In this document: one piece after another, positions 1-6,835 of the stretch
How positions within the stretch are numbered: the stretch's first letter is position 1
Layout: the number at the start of each line of letters is the position of its first letter
Assembly (NCBI GenBank): GCA_945869715.1
Contig: CAMBPP010000009.1
Coordinates: 1 to 24,848 of the forward strand
Source of the DNA: Bifidobacterium breve
Lineage (GTDB): Bacteria; Actinomycetota; Acidimicrobiia; Acidimicrobiales; Ilumatobacteraceae
Length of the DNA: 24,848 bases
Direction of reading: 5' to 3'
Translations under genes and position numbers: made by a program
The notes under the pieces: model-generated
The model's input: only the letters and a program-made list of their open reading frames with translations
What the model was told of the DNA's origin: nothing
Database searches by the model: none

Positions 1-810
1 GATAACTCGCATTTAGAACCTTCTGACCCCGCACTTAAAGGTGTGCCGCGTGTAGCCATTGTTGGTCGACCAAATGTGGGTAAGAGCACTTTGTTCAACA
101 AGATTGTTGGCGAAGAGCGCAGCGTGGTGCACGACATGTCTGGAACTACGCGTGACGCCATCGACACTTTGATTGAAACGGTCGACGGCAAACTCATTCT
201 TGTAGATACTGCGGGTATGCGTCGTCGTTCGAAAATTGACGACTCGGCAGAGTATTACTCACTCGTGAGAGCCTTGCGAGCAGTTGACGAGTCAGACATT
301 GCGCTTCTCGTTATTGACTCCACCGAAGGAGTTACTAGCCAAGATCAACGTCTAGCAGAACGTATCGATGCCGCGGGTTGCCCGCTCATCGTCATTTTGA
401 ATAAATGGGAAATTCTCGACACGGAGCGCCGTGAACAAGTGACCGCTGAAATGGCGCGCAAGTTGTACTTCATTGGTGATGCACCCATTTTGCGAGTGTC
501 AGCATTGACAGGCAAAGGCGTTCACCGTTTGTTGCCGGTATTGAAAGACTCTATTGAGCAGTATCACCGTCGTGTACCAACACGCGATGTGAACCGCGTA
601 ATGTCTGACGCTCAGCAAAAGCATCCTGCTGCTGGTGGTGCTCGTGTTCTTTATGCCTTGCAAGGTGCATCAGACCCCCCAACTTTCACTCTGTTTGTAA
701 ACAGAGAACTCCCGGGTTCTTACCTGCGTTACCTCGAGCGCTCCATTCGTGAAGCATTCAAATTCGGATCGACGCCTATCAAGTTACGCGTTCGGCGTAG
801 GGCGGAGTAG
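1..810 (+). CDS. der: Ribosome-assembly GTPase Der (EngA), C-terminal part, 5' end outside window
   Basis: Der is a double GTPase that acts in 50S ribosome assembly. The reading frame is open from base 1, so the GTG at 43 is an internal valine and the first GTPase domain lies off the left edge. Visible parts are the second G domain, with P-loop GRPNVGKS (bases 64-87), GTTRD and DTAGMRRRSK (the G3 region typical of the second Der domain), followed by the KH-like C-terminal domain with RVLYALQ, PPTFTLFVN and FGSTPIKLRVRRR. The G4 motif reads NKWE (bases 400-411) rather than the NKWD expected in this family. The stop is TAG at 808-810. The next gene starts 4 nt later, so the two are probably cotranscribed. 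Confidence 0.95.
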   Translation, partial: DNSHLEPSDPALKGVPRVAIVGRPNVGKSTLFNKIVGEERSVVHDMSGTTRDAIDTLIETVDGKLILVDTAGMRRRSKIDDSAEYYSLVRALRAVDESDIALLVIDSTEGVTSQDQRLAERIDAAGCPLIVILNKWEILDTERREQVTAEMARKLYFIGDAPILRVSALTGKGVHRLLPVLKDSIEQYHRRVPTRDVNRVMSDAQQKHPAAGGARVLYALQGASDPPTFTLFVNRELPGSYLRYLERSIREAFKFGSTPIKLRVRRRAE

Positions 811-813
811 GTC

Positions 814-1062
814 ATGCCTTGGTGTGAGCCATGTGCAAAATATTTCACCCCAACTGCAATGACTGCAGAAGGTGCTTGCCCCGATTGCGGAGATACACCT
901 TCGTTGCCAAACGCGCACGGAAAAATCACAGCTGAAAACCTGAATTTGCGTGAACTTGCTGGAATGACCGAGGCCGAAGCAAAGGCACCTTGGCACTTCA
1001 AGATGCTGCTTGGGGCTCTCGCTTTGTACCTCGCTTGGAGGGTAATCAGCCTTTTCTCGTAG
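814..1062 (+). CDS. Small zinc-ribbon protein with one C-terminal membrane helix
   Basis: This is an 82-aa protein of unknown function. Two CxxC pairs (C4/C7 and C22/C25) form a probable zinc ribbon in the N-terminal third. A short acidic, alanine-rich linker follows. A hydrophobic stretch of about 19 residues near positions 62-81 ends the protein and should anchor it in the membrane with the ribbon in the cytoplasm. The ATG at 814 is preceded by GGAG at 803-806 inside the end of der, with suitable spacing. It follows der by 3 nt and is probably in the same operon. I do not recognise a named family. Confidence 0.8.
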   Translation: MPWCEPCAKYFTPTAMTAEGACPDCGDTPSLPNAHGKITAENLNLRELAGMTEAEAKAPWHFKMLLGALALYLAWRVISLFS

Positions 1063-1163
1063 ACTTCTCGCACGGGCTGTAGCGCAGCTTGGTTAGCGCG
1101 CTTGTCTGGGGGACAAGAGGTCGTGGGTTCAAATCCCGCCAGCCCGACAATTGACTTCTCGCA
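1062..1163 (+). repeat. 11-bp direct repeat flanking the tRNA-Pro gene
   Basis: GACTTCTCGCA occurs at 1062-1072, ending directly before the tRNA, and again at 1153-1163, starting 5 nt after the tRNA's last base. The match is exact over 11 bp. The right copy also supplies the left arm of the putative terminator hairpin. No integrase or mobile gene is nearby, so its origin is unknown. Confidence 0.6.
1073..1147 (+). tRNA. tRNA-Pro (anticodon GGG)
   Basis: The cloverleaf folds without mismatches. The acceptor stem CGGGCTG/CAGCCCG (1073-1079 with 1140-1146) has 7 bp. The D stem is GCGC/GCGC. The anticodon stem CTTGT/ACAAG encloses the loop CTGGGGG with anticodon GGG, which reads CCC proline codons. 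The T stem GTGGG/CCCGC has the loop TTCAAAT. The discriminator base is A1147. CCA is not encoded (the following bases are CAA), so it must be added after transcription. Confidence 0.96.
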
Positions 1164-1177
1164 TGGAAGCGAGTTTT
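1158..1177 (+). terminator. Possible intrinsic terminator after tRNA-Pro
   Basis: A 5-bp stem CTCGC/GCGAG with a 6-nt loop (ATGGAA) is followed immediately by TTTT. It begins 11 nt after the end of the tRNA. The stem is short and the T-run is only four bases, so this is a weak call. Confidence 0.4.
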
Positions 1178-1197
1178 CACATTGAGGGGTTGTGCAA

Positions 1198-1914
1198 ATG
1201 ATAATTGCAGGTTCAGTTGTTTTAGTGACAGGAGCCAACCGTGGTCTCGGTGCTGAGTATGTGCGTCAGTTACTCGATCGTGGAGCTTCCAAGGTGTACG
1301 CCGCGGCGCGCAAGCCAGAGACAATCACAACGCCAGGAGTTGTGCCCATCAAGCTCGACGTGACTAGTGCAAGTGACATTGCAGCAGCAGTGGAGCAGTG
1401 TGGTGACATCACAATGCTCATCAATAACGCCGGAGTTGTTATTGGTGGTCGCATTATGGCTGAACATTCTTTGGAGAATGCCAAGGCAGAATTTGAAACC
1501 AATGTTTGGGGTCCGTTCAATTTGTCAAAGTCATTTGCACCCGCACTTGCTGTAAATGGCGGTGGGGTCATTGTGAACGTTTTGTCTGCAGTCTCGTGGC
1601 TTTCAATGAAAGAAGTTGCTACTTACGCAATGTCAAAGTCGGCTGCTTGGTCGATGACGAATGGTTTACGGCTTGAACTCGCTCGTCAAGGAACTCTTGT
1701 GGTCGCTGTTCACCCCGCATTTATTGATACCGATATGGCAGCGGGGGTAGATATGCCAAAGACTTCCCCACATCAAGTTGTGGAACGTACTTTAGATGGC
1801 GTAGAGCAGGGTGTGCCTGAAGTATTGGCCGACGACACTTCCGCATTCGTGAAAAATAGTTTGCCAAAGCACATTGAAACTTTTTATCCAAAAGTGGCAG
1901 CCCCACGACCTTGA
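1198..1914 (+). CDS. Short-chain dehydrogenase/reductase (SDR) family oxidoreductase
   Basis: This is a classical SDR of 238 aa that should use NAD(P)(H); the substrate cannot be told from sequence. The Rossmann motif TGANRGLG is at residues 11-18 and the structural NNAG motif at 76-79. The catalytic set is Ser130, Tyr143 and Lys147 (YAMSK), followed by the usual HPAFIDTDM segment. The ATG at 1198 is preferred over the in-frame GTG at 1192 because GAGGGG (1184-1189) is 8 nt from the ATG but only 2 nt from the GTG. The stop overlaps the TTG start of the next gene (TTGA, 1911-1914), suggesting translational coupling. There is no obvious functional link to that cell-wall enzyme. Confidence 0.9.
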   Translation: MIIAGSVVLVTGANRGLGAEYVRQLLDRGASKVYAAARKPETITTPGVVPIKLDVTSASDIAAAVEQCGDITMLINNAGVVIGGRIMAEHSLENAKAEFETNVWGPFNLSKSFAPALAVNGGGVIVNVLSAVSWLSMKEVATYAMSKSAAWSMTNGLRLELARQGTLVVAVHPAFIDTDMAAGVDMPKTSPHQVVERTLDGVEQGVPEVLADDTSAFVKNSLPKHIETFYPKVAAPRP

Positions 1915-2624
1915 AGTTCTTTCTGAAGATCGTATTGAGTAGTGCAATTTTTTGTACTGGATTGTCTGCACCAGCCCAGGCTGACAATTCAGTGGTTCTC
2001 AACATTAGAGAGTCGCTCACTGGCGATGCGCAGCAGATTGTTGTTGTTGAAAATACTGCGAAAGAAAGCTCTTCTGCCACGTTGTCTGTGTACATCAAAA
2101 GTGATCTGGGTTGGCGCAAGCAATTCGGTTCCATTCCCGTTCGTATCGGAAGAAGTGGTTTCTCCGAGCGTCATCGCGAAGGTGACGGCACCACGCCTAT
2201 GGGCTCATTTCGCATCCAATCTGTCTTTGGCATTGTGCCTGTTCCGTCCAGTGGTTACCCGTACATCAAGATCCGAAAGAATTACTGCTGGGTCTTGCGT
2301 CAATCGGAAAAGACTTACAACTCACTAGTAAAAGGGAGCGCCTGTGTAAAGGGCGACGAAGATCTTTACCGCATCGCCAAAGGTGGCCCGTACAGACGCA
2401 GCATCGTTCTTGACTTCAACATGAACCCCGTTATTCGCGGTCATGGGGGTGCAATATTCGTACATTCGCATTCTTACTATGCATCGGGTAAGACGAAGCC
2501 AACATCTGGATGTGTGAGTTTGACTAATGTGCATTTGGTGAAGTTACTGCAACTTCTCGATGCCAGTCTTCAGACACGAGTCGTTATGGGAACAAAAAGC
2601 TTCTTAGGTTCATCAATTCGCTGA
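1911..2624 (+). CDS. Secreted L,D-transpeptidase (YkuD family)
   Basis: YkuD enzymes make 3-3 crosslinks in peptidoglycan or attach proteins to it, working outside the membrane through a cysteine. Residues 1-24 form a signal peptide: KFFLK, a hydrophobic core, then APAQA with cleavage likely before DN. The YkuD domain shows GDGTTPMG (91-98), a histidine region FVHSHS (183-188) and the catalytic TSGCVSL with Cys201. Only this frame gives a complete signal peptide, which supports the TTG start at 1911 even though no clear Shine-Dalgarno precedes it. Its start overlaps the SDR stop by 4 nt. Its last 41 nt are antisense to the 3' end of the convergent monooxygenase gene. Confidence 0.88.
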   Translation: MKFFLKIVLSSAIFCTGLSAPAQADNSVVLNIRESLTGDAQQIVVVENTAKESSSATLSVYIKSDLGWRKQFGSIPVRIGRSGFSERHREGDGTTPMGSFRIQSVFGIVPVPSSGYPYIKIRKNYCWVLRQSEKTYNSLVKGSACVKGDEDLYRIAKGGPYRRSIVLDFNMNPVIRGHGGAIFVHSHSYYASGKTKPTSGCVSLTNVHLVKLLQLLDASLQTRVVMGTKSFLGSSIR

Positions 2625-3399
2625 AGTGCTGTTGCTCGGTGGTAAGAAAGATCACTCGGTCAACGCCTAGATCGGCGAGTGGGGTAATGGCTGCTTGACT
2701 TTTAGTATGCGCCATGCTCCAAGGCATCCAGACCGAGATGTTTTCCTGAGTTCCAGATTTCGTAGCCTCGGCTCGATACTCGGCAACAATGGTGGAAAGA
2801 TTCTCGTGATTCCATCGAATATTGATGGAACAGTTCAACTGTGCTGCTATCACAGCTAACTCTGAACTGTTGACACCGATGGTGATGTTTGGTTCTGTTG
2901 GGGGCGCGACGATGAGAGGTGTTGCGCTTGAATCACGCTGCCAAATGGAACGAATGGTCTGTACCGATTCCACAAGGTAGGTGTGTCTGTCGGCCATTTT
3001 CCTCTGCAGCTCAATACCCAGTGAATGATGTTCAGCAGCAAATCGCGACGCAGGAGACGCACCGGCACCAAGACCCAGGGTGAAGCGACTATTGCTCATG
3101 AACTGCAACGATGTAGATGCTTGAGCAAGTACGGCTGGTCGCCTGTTCACGACGTTTGCCACCAATATGCCGAGTTGAAGAGATTGTGTCTTGGCGGCCA
3201 AGGCACCCAGAAGTACAAATGGGTCGAGCATGGGGTGAGTCACGTTTTCCTGGAGTGCTGCAAAGTGGTCGAGCACCCACAGCGTTTTGAACGGTCCTTT
3301 GTCAATAGCTTCGGCGAGGGCGTTTAGCTGTTGATAAGGAACGAGTGATTGGTTGACATGCAGATCGAATATCACAATTACATTCTGCCGTAGAGGCAC
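2584..3399 (-). CDS. Luciferase-like (LLM class) flavin-dependent oxidoreductase
   Basis: This is a 271-aa TIM-barrel flavin oxidoreductase of the bacterial-luciferase superfamily, probably using F420 or FMN. Family marks are LWVLDHF near residues 40-46, MLDPFVLLGALAAKTQSLQLGILV, NRRPAVLAQASTSLQ and the glycine-rich SNSRFTLGLGAG. The C-terminal half is divergent, and I cannot assign a substrate. The start is uncertain: GTG at 3399 is the most upstream codon that leaves room for a promoter, and GTG at 3375 is possible. It is convergent with the L,D-transpeptidase (41-nt overlap) and divergent from the SRAP gene, with only 16 bp between the start codons. Confidence 0.8.
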   Translation of the reverse strand: MPLRQNVIVIFDLHVNQSLVPYQQLNALAEAIDKGPFKTLWVLDHFAALQENVTHPMLDPFVLLGALAAKTQSLQLGILVANVVNRRPAVLAQASTSLQFMSNSRFTLGLGAGASPASRFAAEHHSLGIELQRKMADRHTYLVESVQTIRSIWQRDSSATPLIVAPPTEPNITIGVNSSELAVIAAQLNCSINIRWNHENLSTIVAEYRAEATKSGTQENISVWMPWSMAHTKSQAAITPLADLGVDRVIFLTTEQQHFSELMNLRSFLFP

Positions 3400-3415
3400 T
3401 GTTTATACTCGCCTT
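3400..3415. promoter_or_regulatory. Minimal divergent promoter with overlapping -10 elements
   Basis: Only 16 bp separate the start codons of the minus-strand monooxygenase and the plus-strand SRAP gene. The plus strand carries TATACT at 3404-3409, six bases before the SRAP ATG, which predicts a leaderless transcript. The same base pairs read on the minus strand give AGTATAAA, a reasonable -10 for the other gene. Both -35 regions would lie inside the opposite gene's coding sequence, and no good -35 is visible. Confidence 0.55.
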
Positions 3416-4114
3416 ATGTGCGGACGATTGGTCATTACTAGTTCTGCTCAAGACATCTCTGAACACTTCGGTGCCGTCGTTATTGATGATCTGTCAAACA
3501 CTGATACTCCAAATTTCAACGTAGCCCCCACAAACCGACTGCTCTCGTTGCGGCGCAAAGGAGACGACTCTGTTTTAGAAGAATTGCATTGGGGGATGCA
3601 GCCACTGTGGCTGTCGCAATTCGAAGGTCGTGCACCTGTTATTAATGCCCGCGCAGAAACAATTACTGAAAAGCCGATGTTCAGAGACCTCATCGTTGGT
3701 GGGCGATGTGTTGTAGCGGTGAACGGTTATTACGAATGGCTCACCACGCATCACGCACAGCAAAAAATCCCCTATTTCATTTCAGCAAAAGATATGAATC
3801 TCATCAATATGTGCGCGCTATGGCATACGCGTTTAGCTGGCGATACAGCCGTGAAAGAAGTTGCCATCATTACTGTGGCTGCAAATGAGAGCCTCTCTGG
3901 CGTTCATCACCGGATGCCAGCAATCTTGGAGACAGCGAATATCGATGCCTGGCTAGCTGGTTCCGTAGACGAGTCAGTTCAGTTGTTGCAGTCATGGGCG
4001 GGTGAGTCGTTGCGAATACGAGAGGTGTCGACCATGGTTAATGCGGTGCGAAACAATTCAGTAGAAAATATTGCTCCGGTGTCCACGCAAGTATTGCCAA
4101 CTTTATTTGATTAA
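3416..4114 (+). CDS. SRAP-domain (YedK/HMCES) abasic-site DNA-protein crosslink protein
   Basis: SRAP proteins react with abasic sites in single-stranded DNA through the amino group of Cys2 and protect them as a thiazolidine crosslink. The protein must begin MCGR so that cysteine 2 is exposed. That fixes the start at 3416, where TATACT sits 6 nt upstream, and rules out the longer frame to 3353. Other active-site positions are visible: Asn77 in NARAET, Glu107 in GYYEW and His164 in VHHRMP. At 232 aa the length is normal. Its TAA stop shares the palindrome TTAA (4111-4114) with the stop of the convergent HIT gene. Confidence 0.93.
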   Translation: MCGRLVITSSAQDISEHFGAVVIDDLSNTDTPNFNVAPTNRLLSLRRKGDDSVLEELHWGMQPLWLSQFEGRAPVINARAETITEKPMFRDLIVGGRCVVAVNGYYEWLTTHHAQQKIPYFISAKDMNLINMCALWHTRLAGDTAVKEVAIITVAANESLSGVHHRMPAILETANIDAWLAGSVDESVQLLQSWAGESLRIREVSTMVNAVRNNSVENIAPVSTQVLPTLFD

Positions 4115-4503
4115 AGCTTTTGAGAAATTTGCTCAGCAAATTTGGCTAGTTCATCGTGGTCGACTGAAGCTGCAGCATTGCTGAAGGAAACATCGTGCAT
4201 TGAGGTGGCAGGGATGACGTGAAGATGGCAATGCGGAACTTCAAAACCAGCAATGATGAGAGCAATTCGCTCGCAGGGAAATATTTGCTTTTGGGCCTCG
4301 GCAATGCGGTGAGCCGATGTGAACAGTTTTTGGCGTGTTGATTGATCGACGTTGGTCCATTCATCAACTTCCTGCGTGGGTATGACGAGAACATGGCCCT
4401 TCGCGATGGGATTAATAGTCATGATGGCAAATACGTCTGAGTCTTCAAAAACGAAATGCCCTGGCATTTTTCTTTGGAGAATAAGGCTGAATACTGAACT
4501 CAT
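4111..4503 (-). CDS. HIT-family nucleotide hydrolase
   Basis: HIT proteins are nucleotide hydrolases or transferases, often cleaving AMP from small adenylated compounds. The histidine triad HCHLHVIP lies near residues 91-98. Upstream is the usual DSDVFAIMTINPIAKGHVLVIP segment typical of Fhit/HinT-like members. The length of 130 aa is normal. The start codon overlaps the stop of the SDR gene upstream (ATGA, 4500-4503), so the two are cotranscribed and probably translationally coupled. Confidence 0.92.
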   Translation of the reverse strand: MSSVFSLILQRKMPGHFVFEDSDVFAIMTINPIAKGHVLVIPTQEVDEWTNVDQSTRQKLFTSAHRIAEAQKQIFPCERIALIIAGFEVPHCHLHVIPATSMHDVSFSNAAASVDHDELAKFAEQISQKL

Positions 4504-5333
4504 CCGGAGTAGCCACCAGTAACACTGAAAATTTCTCCTGTGCAGTACGACGCTTTCGGAGATGCGATAAAGGACACCATTTCGGCAATCTCGTCATCGG
4601 TGCCTAGCCGACCCACGCCGATTTGCGAAACGATGGCAACTTTCATGAGTTCGTTCATGGGGGCAAGTAGTGGCGTATCGATGTAGCCAGGACAAACCGC
4701 ATTCACGCGTACTCCTAGGGGCGCGAGCTCTTGCGATTGAGATTTAGTCAATGCAATAATTGCCGCTTTGGCAGTGGAATAGTGGGGGGCCAGAGCTGTA
4801 GGGCGCAGCCCGAGAACAGAGGAAATATTGATGATGCTTCCTGAGCGTTGTGGGGTCATATACCGCGCAGCCGCACGACAGCCATAGAAGGTGCCATACA
4901 AATGAACCTTCAACATGTGGTCCCATTCATCATCGGTCATATCGGCAATAACATTGAGGGGCGCTGTAGCGGCCACATTGCTTTCTAAGCGGAGCATTTG
5001 ATTGGCGACGGCTGTGGCAAAACGTTCTTCATTGGGAATGGGCGCGATGCCTGCGTTATTGATGAAAACATCTATTTTTCCAAAATGTGAAACTGCGTGT
5101 TGAGCAAGAGCATCAACATCATTTGATTTTGTGACGTCGCATTTAATGCTGGTGCCGCCCAATGAAGCAGACAATTTGTTGGCGGCCTCTTCGGCAATAT
5201 CACCGATGACAATGTGCGCCCCACGCTTTGCAAACAACTCAGCGAAGCGTGCCCCTAAACCCGACGCTCCGCCGGTAATTACAACAACCTGCCCAGTGTG
5301 TTCTCCATTTGCATTTTTATTATTTGCCGTCAT
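4500..5333 (-). CDS. SDR family oxidoreductase (3-oxoacyl-ACP reductase-like)
   Basis: This is a 277-aa classical SDR. TGGASGLG at residues 20-27 is the nucleotide-binding motif. NNAG is at 92-95, Ser172 in INISSVLG, Tyr185 and Lys189 (YSTAK), with CPGYIDTPLL and the C-terminal TGGYSG typical of FabG-like enzymes. An insertion of about 30 residues after NNAG is longer than usual. The open frame continues upstream to 5516, but that stretch is the opposite strand of pgsA. The ATG at 5333 has TATTGT 6 nt upstream and no Shine-Dalgarno, so it is the likely leaderless start. The substrate is unknown. Confidence 0.9.
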   Translation of the reverse strand: MTANNKNANGEHTGQVVVITGGASGLGARFAELFAKRGAHIVIGDIAEEAANKLSASLGGTSIKCDVTKSNDVDALAQHAVSHFGKIDVFINNAGIAPIPNEERFATAVANQMLRLESNVAATAPLNVIADMTDDEWDHMLKVHLYGTFYGCRAAARYMTPQRSGSIINISSVLGLRPTALAPHYSTAKAAIIALTKSQSQELAPLGVRVNAVCPGYIDTPLLAPMNELMKVAIVSQIGVGRLGTDDEIAEMVSFIASPKASYCTGEIFSVTGGYSG

Positions 5334-5364
5334 CTTGCAACAATAGCGGTCTAGTGTCGGGGGT
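5334..5364. promoter_or_regulatory. Interlocked divergent promoters for SDR and pgsA
   Basis: The 31-bp gap holds a minus-strand -10 TATTGT (5340-5345), 6 nt from the SDR ATG, and a plus-strand -10 TAGTGT (5352-5357), 7 nt from the pgsA ATG. With normal spacing each promoter's -35 region would fall on the other gene's start codon. Both transcripts are predicted to be leaderless. Confidence 0.55.
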
Positions 5365-5958
5365 ATGTCAGAACTCTTCAGCAGGAAAAGTGTGTTGACC
5401 GTTCCAAACTTCATTTCCTTGGTACGCCTGTTGTGTCTCCCCATCTTTCTTTGGGCCCTATTTGGGCGCGACTCCCGCTTGGCTGCGGCTCTGATTCTTG
5501 GAGCACTCGGAGCCACCGATTGGATCGATGGCTATATTGCTCGGCGTTTCAACCAGGTATCACCTCTAGGGGCCATATTGGACCCAACGGTCGACCGAGT
5601 GTTGTTCATCGTGGGTCTAGTGGCGCTTGGTATTGACGGCGCCGTGCCCTGGGCAATAGCTGGGCTCATTTTATTCCGCGAGACGGGAATTGGTCTATTG
5701 ATGGTCATAGCAACCGCATTTGGAATGGAGCGCTTTTCTGTGACCTATCTCGGTAAGTGGGCAACGTTCATATTGATGTTCGCCGTTCCGGCCCTCACCC
5801 TTGCGCATAGTGGCATTGCAGTGGAAGATCTGTTCTTCGTCGTTGGATGGTTGCTTGTTGTTCCTGGCCTCTTTTTGAGCTATCTCACCGCCTGGCGTTA
5901 TTTGCCAGCGGTTGTAGAGCATCTCCGCGCCGGTAGAGCGGGGAGAAGTACCATATGA
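5365..5958 (+). CDS. pgsA: CDP-alcohol phosphatidyltransferase (PgsA-like)
   Basis: This integral membrane enzyme transfers a phosphatidyl group from CDP-diacylglycerol to an alcohol, probably glycerol-3-phosphate in phosphatidylglycerol or cardiolipin synthesis. The diagnostic pattern D-x2-D-G-x2-A-R-x8-G-x3-D-x3-D is complete, with Asp52, Asp55, Gly56, Gly69, Asp73 and Asp77. Several hydrophobic helices fill the rest of the 197 aa. The alcohol acceptor cannot be decided from sequence, so phosphatidylinositol-phosphate-type activity is not excluded. It opens the gcvH-garA-merR operon, overlapping gcvH by 4 nt (ATGA, 5955-5958). The same neighbourhood holds a pgsA gene in mycobacteria. Confidence 0.88.
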   Translation: MSELFSRKSVLTVPNFISLVRLLCLPIFLWALFGRDSRLAAALILGALGATDWIDGYIARRFNQVSPLGAILDPTVDRVLFIVGLVALGIDGAVPWAIAGLILFRETGIGLLMVIATAFGMERFSVTYLGKWATFILMFAVPALTLAHSGIAVEDLFFVVGWLLVVPGLFLSYLTAWRYLPAVVEHLRAGRAGRSTI

Positions 5959-6341
5959 CAATGAACATCCCCGAAGATCTCCGCTATAGCGCCGACCATG
6001 AATGGGCAAGGCTGAGTGGAAATAGCATTCGCATTGGCATCACCGACTACGCACAAGATGCACTTGGCGATGTGGTTTTCGTGCAGATCCCCACGGTCGG
6101 GGCCGTTGTTGCATTGGGTCAAAGCTTTTCGGAAGTAGAGAGTACGAAGTCGGTGTCTGATATTTATGCACCATTGTCGGGGAAAGTCTCTCAGGTGAAT
6201 GACGCTCTTGTTCAGAACCCCGAATTATTGAACTCCGACCCATATGGTGACGGTTGGATCTGTGAAATTGAATTGTCAGATCCTGCTCAATTCGAACAAT
6301 TGTTATCAAGCTCTGCCTACCAAAATCTTATTGGCGGATAG
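5955..6341 (+). CDS. gcvH: Glycine cleavage system H protein
   Basis: GcvH carries the lipoyl arm that shuttles the aminomethyl group from GcvP to GcvT and is reoxidised by lipoamide dehydrogenase. The start LRYSADHEW is typical, and the lipoylation site ESTKSVSD places the modified residue at Lys65. It is followed by IYAPLSGKV and the conserved NPELLNSDPYGDGW segment. At 128 aa it is full length. The start overlaps pgsA by 4 nt, and an alternative ATG lies two codons downstream. Its partners gcvT (8787) and gcvP (12929, opposite strand) are in the same window but in other transcription units. Confidence 0.96.
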   Translation: MTMNIPEDLRYSADHEWARLSGNSIRIGITDYAQDALGDVVFVQIPTVGAVVALGQSFSEVESTKSVSDIYAPLSGKVSQVNDALVQNPELLNSDPYGDGWICEIELSDPAQFEQLLSSSAYQNLIGG

Positions 6342-6343
6342 CA

Positions 6344-6835
6344 ATGTCGTATGTGTACTGCAACCGGTGCTCACACCGCAATCCGCCCAAAGCGGCATTT
6401 TGCTCGGTGTGTGGTGCAGTGCTCGATAGCACTTCCGATCGAACAATCACTTTGACACGTGTAGATGCCCTACAAGAATCTTCTTCGCATAGCGATGACA
6501 TCGTTTTCCATACAGCAGAGGTGCCCGTTGGCGGGGCAGTGCTGGTATCTCGAACCGGAGAGCAATACGGAGATCGGTTTGCTCTTATTGCGGGTGCAAC
6601 AAATATCGGGCGTCACCCACAATCCGATATTCCTCTCGACGATATTACGGTTTCGCGTCGTCATGCCCAGGTCATTTTCCTTGAAGGTAAGTACAAGGTG
6701 CGCGATGTTGGTTCTCTCAACGGAACATATGTCAATCAACAGCGTGTAGACGAAGTTGCGCTCGCGCATGGAGACGAACTGCAAATAGGTAAATTCCGCC
6801 TTGTGTTTTTTGATAGGACTGTCGATAATGCCTGA
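6344..6835 (+). CDS. GarA/OdhI-like FHA-domain protein with N-terminal zinc ribbon
   Basis: FHA domains bind phosphothreonine. GarA/OdhI-type proteins inhibit 2-oxoglutarate dehydrogenase and tune glutamate metabolism under Ser/Thr kinase control. The C-terminal FHA domain (about residues 84-156) has NIGRH, SRRH (104-107), GSLNGTYV and the ending GDELQIGKFRLVF, very close to mycobacterial GarA as I remember it. The first 25 residues are different: a CxxC...CxxC zinc ribbon (C6, C9, C20, C23) replaces the acidic tail carrying the ETTS phosphorylation motif. Thr34, Thr36 and Thr38 (RTITLTRVD) are candidate phosphosites. It lies 2 nt after gcvH and overlaps merR by 8 nt, the order found around garA in mycobacteria. 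Confidence 0.9.
   Translation: MSYVYCNRCSHRNPPKAAFCSVCGAVLDSTSDRTITLTRVDALQESSSHSDDIVFHTAEVPVGGAVLVSRTGEQYGDRFALIAGATNIGRHPQSDIPLDDITVSRRHAQVIFLEGKYKVRDVGSLNGTYVNQQRVDEVALAHGDELQIGKFRLVFFDRTVDNA

Noticed and set aside
1073..1147. tRNA-Pro as an attachment site of an integrated element
   Set aside because: The direct repeat is outside the tRNA 3' end, and there is no integrase or foreign-looking gene on either side.
3353..3358. Perfect -35 consensus TTGACA
   Set aside because: It lies inside the monooxygenase coding region and has no -10 at 16-18 bp; the nearest TATACT is 45 bp away.
5334..5516. 61-residue N-terminal extension of the minus-strand SDR
   Set aside because: This stretch is the antisense of pgsA, is not SDR-like, and the ATG at 5333 has a -10 at leaderless distance.
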